Origin: Telopea speciosissima
Lineage: Eukaryota > Streptophyta > Magnoliopsida > Proteales > Proteaceae
Direction: 5' to 3'
NCBI RefSeq assembly: GCF_018873765.1
Contig: NW_025317503.1
Location: 1 to 64,000 of the forward strand
Length of the DNA: 64,000 nucleotides
The notes under the pieces were generated by a model that worked only from the letters and a program-made list of their open reading frames with translations, ran no database searches and had not been told where the DNA came from. Shown piece after piece: positions 54,726 through 64,000 of the stretch. How positions within the stretch are numbered: position 1 is the stretch's first letter; each line of letters opens with the position of its first letter. The translations under genes and the position numbers were made by a program.

Positions 54726-55479
54726 ATACACTTCTGCTGTCCTTGAATCCCACTTGTTCTGTGGTCAGATCCATGCGAATTCTTTTTAAGTATGGCTGAG
54801 ATTGATCATTGGTAATAGGTCTTAGATTTTGGTGAAGTATAGAAGTGGAGGTTTGTTCTTTTTGGGGAAGGGATTGGGAGATGGCTCAGAGGTAAAGGGA
54901 GTCAATCCATTTTTAATCAAAATTCATTTTACATTGTAACTTCGACCAAATAAAATTTTCATTTTATGAACTTTTTTGCATAGTATTCATTTTAGATAAT
55001 GAATGAAAGTGAAGAATGGGGAATGGGAAGCTATAACAAACACTTCCTTATTCTTGCTTAGGTGGATAGCTAGATAGTGGTTGCTATCTTTTTCTATTGA
55101 TTTTTTGGTTGTCATAATAGATAGAAGTGAGAGATGTGATGTGTGAGATAGAGACAAATAAAGCCTATAAACATGGTTCCAGATGTGCTGATAAAATTCC
55201 CTTTTCCATCTCAATATTATAATACTCCCTCCATCCTACAATGACTGTTCCTTTGAAAAAGCCCGAAGTTTTTGGATAATTGCTTATTATAAGATCAATT
55301 ATTTAATTATAGTGGTTTGTGTGTGTGCACAAGTCCTTATTTGTATTTCTTTTTGGATTGTCTGTTTTCATCACTTTGTTTATATGAATGTCTCTCAGAA
55401 TGATTAAAAATGTATATTCAGAATTTTGTAATTTATCTCTATCACTCATTCACTTCTTATTACTTAATATGACTTACAG

Positions 55480-55794
55480 AAACAAATGCCAGACAAACTC
55501 AAGGAGAAACCTGAGGAAGTACAAAGGGATAAGGCAATGCATGAGGAGATCTTCACCGATGAAATGGGAGATGATATACATGGTCGAGTGTGCTTAGCTG
55601 GAGTTGGAGTACGTCCAGAACGGACATCAAATAGAAACATTGTTGCCTTTATGTAGGAAAATGCCAAGTTGCGGAGTGAGGTAAGAGATTTGAGAGAGAG
55701 GCTTGCAGAACAAAGTGAAGAAATCTCTTTGATACGGTCTGGATTTAATATGTTAATGCAACTTGTGAGAGGAAACAATTCATCAAGCATGTAG
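55480..55794 (+). pseudogene. CACTA TNP1-type protein (plant transposase Ptta/En/Spm-like) C-terminal part
   Basis: Begins after a splice-acceptor-like CTTACAG. The frame reads AMHEEIFTDEMGDDIHGRV, then GVGVRPERTS, a TAG at 55654, then a coiled coil (ENAKLRSEVRDLRERLAEQS). This order matches the C-terminal domain of the plant Ptta/En/Spm transposase family. Single in-frame stop. Confidence 0.6.
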
Positions 55795-56344
55795 TCTACA
55801 AAGGTTTGTATTTTTATACTGATTCTCTACATCTTATAAAATCTTTAATACAATCAATTTATAAGTAAAAGTTTGATAGAATTTTTCTTTTTTTAGGCTC
55901 CAAATCATAGAGATCGTCCATCACAGATGGAATCATGTGATCATGTTGATCCAAAGCTTAAGGTGTGTGCATTTTATTTGTTTATTTAATTATTATTACT
56001 TGAGTTCCAAATGTTTGTAGTATATTGTTCTTATGTTTGTCCCATATAAATTGTTCAGGCTCATGCTGCTATTGAATGTCAAGGAAAGAAGTCAGTTTAT
56101 TTTTGTCGAAGGAAACAAGCCAGTTTGTTTTGGTAGAATGAAAGGAGCTAGTAGGGGGAGAAGAACATTGTATAGTTGGACAAAATGTTACAATTTTTTG
56201 ATTATGTAAATATAAAAATTAGATAAAATCATCTTTTGTTTAGAATAGTTTATGATAATTTTAAATTTGTGTACTTTTATTGAATTTCATTTCTATTTAT
56301 CTTTTTTAAATATGTAGATATTAATGTACAATGCATATAAAAGT

Positions 56345-57058
56345 GTGTTTTAGCGACAGATGTTATTGTGCTTATAATAAGGTAAATAGGTTTTGTACTG
56401 GTATAAACATAGCGATGGTAAATAATTGACCCAATCATGGATCTTTAGGGTCAGAGAAAAACCATCTCTAAACTTTAACGACGGAAAATATTCGTCTCTA
56501 AAATATATTTTAGAAACGAAAAATACCCGTCTAAAAAATTATATAGCAATAGTATGGTTGTCCCTAAATATAACCTTAGAGACGGTGAGAATCGTCTCAA
56601 AACATAATATAATAGAGACAAAAAATTTCTCTCTAAAAAGTACAGTAATAGCGACGGTAATAATTGTCCCTAAAATATATTTTTTGAGACAATAAAACTA
56701 TCCCAACCTACTGATGTAGCGACGGAAATTTTCCGTCCCTAAACATTTTAAGCCACAGAAACTAACCGTCCCATTAGAAAAATATTATAAGAGATAGAGT
56801 ATTTCCGTCCCTAAAACCAATATATTGGGGACAGAGATAATCTGTCCCAATTGAGTTTTATTTAGAGACGGATTAATTAACGTCCCTAATAGGTGTATTT
56901 AGAGACGGATACTTATTTCCATCGCTAGTTTATGGGACGCCTATTATACCGATGGATTAGGGATGGTAATTTCAGCCGTCCCAAGATAGTTTTAGTGACG
57001 GAAAATACGTTTTTGGGACAGTTTTTTTCCGTTGCTAAAAACCCAGTTTGTTGTAGTG
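56345..57058. repeat. CACTA right subterminal repeat array
   Basis: More than a dozen AGAGACGG.../...CCGTCTCTA and GGGACGG/CCGTCCC units in both orientations, mirroring the left array, ending at the terminal TTTGTTGTAGTG. Confidence 0.85.
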
Positions 57059-57061
57059 AGA

Positions 57062-57129
57062 ATAAAAACAAACAATCAAAGCTGAAACCTGCCCTAAAGT
57101 ACGCCAAGAGAGCGCAACGCCTCCACCCT
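57062..57129 (+). pseudogene. DnaJ-like gene, second coding piece
   Basis: Continues the frame from 46828 in phase: NKNKQSKLKPALKYAKRAQR, then LHP. The AxKYAxRAxRLxP helix is characteristic of the region ahead of the J domain in plant DnaJ proteins. It is cut at ACCCT (57125-57129) by the copia 3' LTR; the next codons in phase are found at 6794 (HLQGISELVIAL), about 50 kb to the left. Confidence 0.65.
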
Positions 57130-57409
57130 TGTTGGATTGTGAAAATAATGTATTGCCTCAAACTTTAAGATATTAAAAGATTGTATATTTATAGGTAAGG
57201 TGAGATGAATCCACAGGTTGGAAACTCAATCACCATTACCATATAGAGAGGGATGTGATTGAGAGAATATAGAGATTGAGAGAGATCACAAGGATTGCAT
57301 ACAATAATGGAAAGGTAGGATTGCAGGGGGGTTGCATGCAATAATGGAAAGATGGGATTGCATGCAATAATACAAAGAATAAAGATGGAAGGCTGTTATG
57401 GCTGATACA
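57130..57409 (-). mobile_element. 3' LTR of copia E2 (280 bp)
   Basis: On the minus strand it starts TGTATCAGCCATAACAGCC and ends ACAATCCAACA, with TG...CA ends. The polypurine tract (CTTGAGGGGG on the minus strand, 57410-57419) precedes it. Flanked by ACCCT at 57125-57129. Similar to 6533-6788 but with several indels and substitutions. Confidence 0.85.
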
Positions 57410-60400
57410 CCCCCTCAAGTTGAAGATTCGAGAGATCTAATCTTCAGCTTGTCTCGAAGGAAAGAAAATCGCGTCGTGCCGAGCCCCTTGGTCATGATGT
57501 CCGCAATCTGGTCTTTTATGGAAATAAATCGGACCTGGAGTTCCTTTTTGGCAACCTTATCACGCACAAAATGGAAATCGATCTCCACGTGCTTGGTACG
57601 GGCATGAAAGACCGGGATGGTAGAGAGATATATGGCACCGATGTTGTCACACCATAACACGGGGGCCTGGGTGGTAGACAGACCAAGCTCGCCAAATAGA
57701 GACTGGAGCCAAGTCAACTCGGCACAGGCATTGGCAAGAGCCTTATATTACGATTCAGTGGACGATCGGATAACTGTCTTTTGTTTCTTCGAAGCTCAAG
57801 AGATCAAGTTCGAGCCCATATAAATTGCATATCCACCTGCGGATTTCCGATCATCACCATCACACGCTCGATCGACATCAGTGAACGCCTAAAGATCCTG
57901 AGAAGATGATTTGATGATGTGAAGTCCATATTTAATTGTGTATTTGAGGTAGCGCAGAATCCGCTTCACCATGGACCAATGTTCTTCAGTTGGGTTATGC
58001 ATAAATTGGCACGCCCGGTTTACTGAGAAGGCTACATTGGGGAGAGTGAGGTTGATGTACTGAAGCGCACCAACTATAGACCTATACTGAGTCGGATTTG
58101 AGAATGCGACACCCCCTACAGAGGAGGCTTTAATGGTGGTGGCCATTGGTGTGAGGACTGGTTTGCAGTCAGTCACGCCAGCTCGCTATAGGAGATCTGT
58201 GATGTATCGGGATTGACAAAGAATAACCCCATCTGACTGGTATGTAGCCTCAATACCCAGAAAAAAGCTCAAGCGACCAAGGTCCTTGATTGAGAACTCT
58301 GAAGCAAGCTGATGGAGTAGAGTGGTGATATGTGTGGGCTGGTTCCCTGTAACCAGTATGTCATCTACATAGACCAGAACATAAGTTGCCGTGTGGCCCT
58401 AATTGTAAATAAATAAAGATGGATCAATCTATGAGGCCCGAAAACCAGTCCCAAGAAAAAACTGAGAGAGATGACTGAACTAAGCCCGGGGGGCCTATTT
58501 GAGCCCATATAAAGACTTGTGTAATTTGCAGACATAGGTGGGCTGGCTGAAATCTTCATACCCTTGAGGCTGGACCATGTAGACTTCTTCATTGAGAATG
58601 CCATGTAAGAAGGCATTTTGAACATCAAGTTGATGAATGACCCAACCATTGGATATAGCCATAGTGAGGACGGTGCAAATTGTTGTGGGCTTGATAACTG
58701 GGCTAAAGGTTTCATCATAATCTAGGCCTTGCTACTGATGAAACCCTTTAACAACAAGACGGGCCTTATAACGCTCGATCGTGCCATCTGCTTTTCGCTT
58801 AATCCTGTACACCCATTTACAACCAACCACATTTACATTAGTAGGAGGTGGTACTAAAGACCAAGTGCCATCCATAATAGGGCTGCAAACTCATCAGACA
58901 TGGCCAATCTCCACTCAGGATCCTTGGCAGCCTGAGTATAACAAGTGGGTTCAGTAGGGTGAGGTGGTGGGGTTTTGGAGGGAGAGATAAGGGTATGCAA
59001 GGCAGTGGAGGGGTCATTGTAGAGGTCACTAAGAAGGCGAGTGTGGAGTGGAGGGGTGGTTTGAGGGGTCAAGGATGGTGTGGGGGACGGATTGGGTGAG
59101 GGAGATGTGGAGTCCACAGTGGAGGGGGGAGGGGTAGGAGGTGGCGGTGGCGGTGGCGTGGTGGGTGGTGGCGTGTGATTAGGAGGTGCTGGGTCAGGAA
59201 AAATGGTGAGGGGTAGGGAAACCCAAGATGGAGGGGAAAGTGGGGAGGGGGGCGGTGTGTTGGCTACTTCCTGAAAAGGAAAGCGCAGTTCATCAAACCT
59301 GACATGGCGAGCGATGTAAATTCGCCTAGACTCAAGATGCATATAACGGTAACCATGGTGATGATAACTATATCCAAGGAAGACACAAGGAGCAGACCTT
59401 GGATCCATTTTATGACTATTGTAGGGTCTAAGAAAGGGAAAACAGAGACACCCAAAAACTTTAAGAAAGTCGTAATCATGTGCGTGATTGGTGAGGAGTT
59501 GATATAGGGAGATATTTCCAATGATGGGAGAGGGCATCCGATTGATTAGATATACTGCCGTTTCAAAGGCATAATCCCAATAAGCCTGTGAGACAGAACT
59601 TTGGGCCAAGAGAGTGAGCCCAGTTTCAGCAATATGGCGATTGCGCCTTTTGACAGTGCCCTGTTGTTCATGAGTATGAGGCATGATATACGATGGTGGA
59701 TGCCAAGATTGGCAAAATGGGAGGTGAGGGAGTGGTACTCCCCTCCCCAATCAGTTTGGATACTTTTAATTTGCCTAAAAAATTGCTGTTCAACAAGGGC
59801 TTGGAATTGCTTGAAAATATTAAAAGCATTAGATTTAATTTTTAGAGGATAAAACCAAATAAACTTTGTAAAATCGTCCACAAAAATAATAAAGTAGCGA
59901 TGTCCAAGAGAGGAAATAGTAGGGGCGGGTCCCCAAATGTCACTAAAAATTAAATCATGAGAAAAATTACTATGACTATCTGTTTCACGAAGAGTTAAAC
60001 GGCAGGACTTTCCAATCTGGCAGACGGAGCACAAATGAGGCGATGAGGGAAGCTTGATATCACGAAGCATGAGTCGAAGAGAACGATCATTAGGATGGCC
60101 AAGCCTTTGATGCCAATGATCATAAGATGTGAGATGTGCAAGGTGTGTTGATGAAGAAGATGGCTGGATCGACGGCAGGTAGTAGAGAGTAGAGACCATT
60201 GTGACTACGCCCCATAAGCAGAATTTGATTGGACGTCGGATCCTTCACATTGAAATGAGAAGTATGAAATTCAAAAAACACATTATTGTCAGAAGCAAAT
60301 TTATGAACAGAAAGCAATGAAGTAGTAAGAGATGGAACATGTAAAATATTAGAAAGAACTCAAGGACGAGAGGTGGAAGGGAGAGAAGAAGACCGAACAT

Positions 60401-60797
60401 GTGACATAGGGACATAATTACCATCACCAACCATGAGATTGTTTTTACCATTGTACGGTGCATAAGAGGAAATTAGGCGTTGCATGATGTGTAGCGCTAG
60501 TGTCAGGAAGCCAATGGGTAAGGCCGGATGAGAAGGCAGATGGGGTAGGTGGCGGTGGGGGTTGTGGGTAATGGGGCTGATTTGGTTAGTAATGATATTG
60601 GGTGGGTGGCGTGGGCAGCAATGGGGGTTGATTTGTGGTTAGATAGGCAGAAGGCTGTGCATATGACGGATTGGTAGAGGGTAAAACGGTTTGGGTGGAT
60701 TGGCCAAGCTGCTTGTTGCGATAATAACACGTCGGGGCTTGATGATTGGTCCGACCATAGATCGTGCAAGGACTGTGGGCATAGGCATTGGAACGCC
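57410..60797 (-). pseudogene. Copia E2 pol and 3' gag part
   Basis: Minus-strand polyprotein, better preserved than E1. From high to low: C-terminal gag (60790-60320), integrase zinc and core region (60199-59550: CSVCQIGKSCRLTLRE, FVDDFTKFIWFYPLK, TDWGGEYHS), Pro-rich linker (59260-59000), RT (about 58950-58180) with catalytic YVDD at 58362-58373, and RNase H (58170-57415: YRSIVGALQYINLTLPNVAF, ending KTKHVEIDFHF-like and IADIMTKGL). Frames change several times, so not functional as written. Direct-repeat partner of 1-2382 at an offset of about 58.4 kb. Confidence 0.9.
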
Positions 60798-63700
60798 TAT
60801 AGGTGCAGCGGATGGAGGGTCGCTAGCGGGCACCCGGGGGAAAGAAAGAAAAATGGGAAAATGGGAGTCGCCACCTAGATTTAGGGTCTAGGACCCATGA
60901 ATGGTGCCCCTCCTTCGCAGAAGAGGCGCTAAATTAACTCCAATGACTCAATGGATGGTCTGCCTCAGATCTCTAGGTAAGTGTCAAGTTACGGGCTGGG
61001 AAGGTGTTAGGCACCCAACAACCACCCGACCGATGGCCGGTCTTCCTAGACCAAACTTTGTTGTGTACTGTTGTGTTATACATAGTATGCACCTAATTAA
61101 ACTAATTTTTTTGTGTTTTATTCAAATTAGAAAACCTAACCCTATGGTAAAAATAAGGTTAACTGTACAAAAGTGATTAAGATCCTAATCCTATGATTAT
61201 ATCATGAAGAAGGACAATTACCTAGAATACAAACTTACTTAAGAGCCGAAATAACCAAAATTATGAAAATGCCCCTAGAGGGCCAAAATATGTACAGAGA
61301 CATGAAATCACATTTAAATACTATGAAAAATTAAAACATGATTAAAACTAATTAACAACATGCATGTGAATCATTAAAATATATACAATGCTAAAAAGCA
61401 CCAAGTAGTAAAATTACCAAAATGCCCCCTATTAGGGCAAAAACATAAATATGCATGAAAATGCAAACTTGTACTTAAAACATGCTTATAAAAATTAAAA
61501 CATGCAAATAAAGTGACAACAACCTTTCTAGGGCCCTAAACATGATTCAGTCACAAAATGACCAAAATGCCCCTAAAGGGCAAAATGGTAAAAGTGTAAG
61601 AACATGCACTTTCAAATAATTTCAGGCATTTGATATGTCATTAAACATCCTAAAATTACTAAAATGCCAAATAAGGCTACTGGATGGTACATTGGGCCCA
61701 CATTTGGTAAAATGATCAAAATGCCCCTAAGGGCAAGAATGAGCTTTATGCATGGGTATGACACATGATATGCATGTATGCATATGAAAACATCCTAAAA
61801 CATTCTAAAAGAGCATGTCATGCATACAGGTATCTTTTTCTGATTTTTTGAGATTTTATCATTTTTTTGGGTTTTCCACCTACAAAATTACCATTATGCC
61901 CTTATGGTGAGAAAAGGCATGGATGACATACAAATCAAATTCATACGCGGATGGGGATTGTCCTTTGTGATATGATGCATCATAGAGGACACTCCATGTC
62001 CTTGCTGAGTGAAGTAAGTCATAAAAACAAATTTTTTGTATTTTTGGAAGGTAAAAAACAGGGATTAGAACAAAGAAAATACAAAATAAATATTACAAAC
62101 CCGAATCAAACAAAACCAAAACAGTGACATACTAATATAAACATCCTCTTCATACCCATATCAGTGTCTAAGCCTGAATCCGATCTTGTGGGCCCCACTC
62201 TTGCCCCAAAATGTTCACAAGGGCAAAAGTGTCCCAAAAAACATGATTTGGAGCTTAGGAAAATTAGTGGACATAAAAAACAGTGGGAAACATATCCCCT
62301 AAAAATCCCAAGATTTTATCAATCTTGTATTATTTTTAATATTTTTGAAACTGAAAAACAGCCTCTTTATGTAAAGAAAATCAAATAAAATATATAAATA
62401 TATATAAAATACCCTTGAAGCGTGGAAGGGCATGGGCTCAGCTTGGGTAACCTTGTTTGACAGTAAATAGTCGCCAGAAACCTCTGAAAGCCGTTCCAAA
62501 TGTGGTTGCTCCGAATGGCAAGAGTGATGAGCAAGGGGTATTTATGGAATTTTATATATCTTTGGGAGCAGAGTATTGGGGTATACCTAGAATGGACTGA
62601 AAGAGGGAAGAATAGACTTCATGAAGGTAATTTTTCAGAATTTTTCTCTGTTCTTAAACCCTCCAAATGGCCTCCTATTTATAGGAAATAATCTGTTCGA
62701 GGAAATGACTGAATGAGCCCTGGGGCATTGATGGCAGGGAACAAAGGCAGGCTGACACGCACGACTTGTGCGCACAGCAGGCGCGACTTGTGCGTCTGGG
62801 CTAGGCCTGCAGGGCGGTTGGGCGTAGGCCGGTGGCTGAGTCATGGCCGGTGCAGGCTTGACTTTGGCACACCCATGTGCGCATGGGCCCAAGCCCATGT
62901 GGGGGTGGTGGCTGGTTTTTGGGTCGGTTTTGGTTGGCCCAAGTTGATTCGGGTCAACCCAGATTGACTAGAATTTTTTCCCTTTTTTTTTTATTTTACT
63001 TTTTTTCTTTTTTCAATAAAAACAACGGTTCTATTTTAAGGGTCCACATTCAAACATCAATATCTTTTGATCCGGATGGCCGATTTTGACGCATCACCTA
63101 TCGACGTGAAGATTGCAACACATACTTTCCATCCGTACGGCAGATATGACCTGATTTTGCCTAAAAATGGCACGGATATCAAGAAAAAAACATAAATGGT
63201 GTTTCACACCGATCAAGGTCCAAATGATACCAGAATTACATGAAATTTTAAGTGTAAGCACAATATGACCAAATAAAGTTATCCAAATGGTTTCAGGTCA
63301 CATCGGGTGGCTTGGGTACCAAGAACCACGCCAAGGGCAAAACGGTCATTTTCATAAAAATTATCCGATTTGGCCAAAACTTTTTGTGAAAGCTTAATAT
63401 GACCAAATGAGGCCATCCAAAGTGTTTCAGACTGAATCAGGTGGTCCAGATACCGAGAAACATATCAGCGGCAAAACGGTCATTTTCACAGAAGTTACCC
63501 GATTTGGCCAAAACTTTACGTGAAAGCTTAATATGACCAAATGGGGTCATCCAAAGTATTTCGGACTAAATCGGGTGGTCCAGATACCGAAAATCGTGCC
63601 AGGGGTAAAACAGTCATTTTTATAAAAGGTGTTGGATTTGGGTGAAACTTCAAATGTGGACTTAAAATGGTTAAATATGACTACGTTAAGGGTTTAGGCT

Positions 63701-63837
63701 CTATTTGGGACAGTTTGGTTACAAAAAGCGGGGTAGGGATAATTTGATATTTCTTGCCATTCAGTTACCACACGAGTTACGTCCTTGACCATCATTGCCA
63801 AGACACACTCCCAAGGTGTCAAAATGTGGTGTCCACA
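60798..63837 (-). mobile_element. Nested solo LTR in copia E2, TSD ACGCC
   Basis: Same element at the same base of gag as 2383-5418: ends ...CACCTATA and TGTGGACACC, ACGCC at 60793-60797 and 63838-63842. 3040 bp, differing from the first copy by scattered single-base changes and short indels. Shared site and TSD show that both copia copies descend from one insertion-bearing ancestor. Confidence 0.85.
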
Positions 63838-64000
63838 ACGCCCAAATCCACTAGGTCTGTTTGGAGCACCACGGTCTCCCCTACCACGACCACGGCCAGT
63901 GGAAGAGCCACGACCGTAAGATTGAGAGGGGGGGCCACGAAATTGTTGAGCAAGATTGGTAGTTGCATTGGCGGTCGGATCCGACACGGCTTGACGAGAT
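63838..64000 (-). pseudogene. Copia E2 gag, Gly/Arg-rich part (cut by window edge)
   Basis: Minus strand encodes SDPTANATTNLAQQFRGPPS and the GRGSSTGRGRGRGDRGAP nucleic-acid-binding stretch; matches 5419-5581. The rest of gag and the 5' LTR must lie beyond 64000. Confidence 0.85.

Larger units (their letters stand above)
46829..57058 (+). mobile_element. CACTA (En/Spm) transposon, 10.2 kb, TSD AGA
   Basis: Left end CATTACAACAAAAAAG (one change from CACTACAACAAA) and right end TTTGTTGTAGTG are inverted. The 3-bp TSD AGA is at 46826-46828 and 57059-57061. Subterminal regions (46860-47410 and 56345-57055) consist of many inverted AGAGACGGAAA...TTTCCGTCCCTA units, the typical transposase-binding array. 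The inside holds remnants of TNP2-type (52950-53043) and TNP1-type (55480-55794) transposase genes, plus a LINE piece and a MITE. The insertion split a DnaJ-like gene without changing its phase. Confidence 0.88.

Overview
The window is nuclear DNA of a flowering plant. It is AT-rich and contains intron-style gene fragments, plant-type LTR retrotransposons primed by initiator-Met tRNA, CACTA and hAT DNA transposons, a tRNA-derived SINE and a plant-type L-cysteine desulfhydrase (LCD) family. The species cannot be named from the sequence. Host genes are a small minority and most bases belong to nested transposable elements.

Layout. 1-6788: a minus-strand Ty1/copia element (copy E1, cut by the window edge) carrying a nested 3.0-kb solo LTR. 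6789-7711: the 3' part of a DnaJ-like gene. 8079-9461: intact LCD copy 1 (minus). 10295-10850: an F-box-associated gene fragment. 13287-14743: a hAT-type element. 15385-20825: a minus-strand LINE fragment split by two complete non-autonomous LTR elements, each with its own 5-bp target-site duplication (TSD). 22821-24244: a degenerate LTR. 24786-26153: intact LCD copy 2. 26854-27873: two hAT-type MITEs. 28529-29925: LCD copy 3 (frameshifted). 30337-30469: a SINE. 31113-44426: a 13.3-kb Ty3/gypsy chromovirus-type element (chromodomain, 2.85-kb LTRs, TSD CTTCC) with an antisense gene between the primer-binding site and gag. 46753-57129: the 5' part of a DnaJ-like gene, interrupted by a 10.2-kb CACTA element (TSD AGA). 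57130-64000: a second copia copy (E2), near-identical to E1 and carrying the same nested solo LTR.

The most striking structural result is that the DnaJ-like reading frame runs off the right side of the window and re-enters on the left. Its 5' half ends in ACCCT at the 3' LTR of E2. Its 3' half begins with ACCCT at the 5' LTR of E1, and the frame stays open across both transposon junctions. Positions 1-5581 repeat 58400-64000 in direct orientation (offset about 58.4 kb). The window therefore looks like a little over one unit of a head-to-tail segmental duplication of about 58 kb, or an assembly redundancy.

A second cross-cutting signal is a block-wise pattern. In E1 pol, the gypsy 5' LTR and gypsy gag-pol, CAG and CTG trinucleotides (CHG methylation context) are often collapsed to CG relative to the other repeat copy or the expected frame, while LCD genes stay open. 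This looks more like methylation-dependent consensus error than biological decay, and it means many apparent frameshifts here should be treated with caution.

The only genes likely to work for the host are LCD copies 1 and 2, PLP enzymes that would release H2S from cysteine. LCD copy 3, the DnaJ gene and the F-box fragment appear broken as written.
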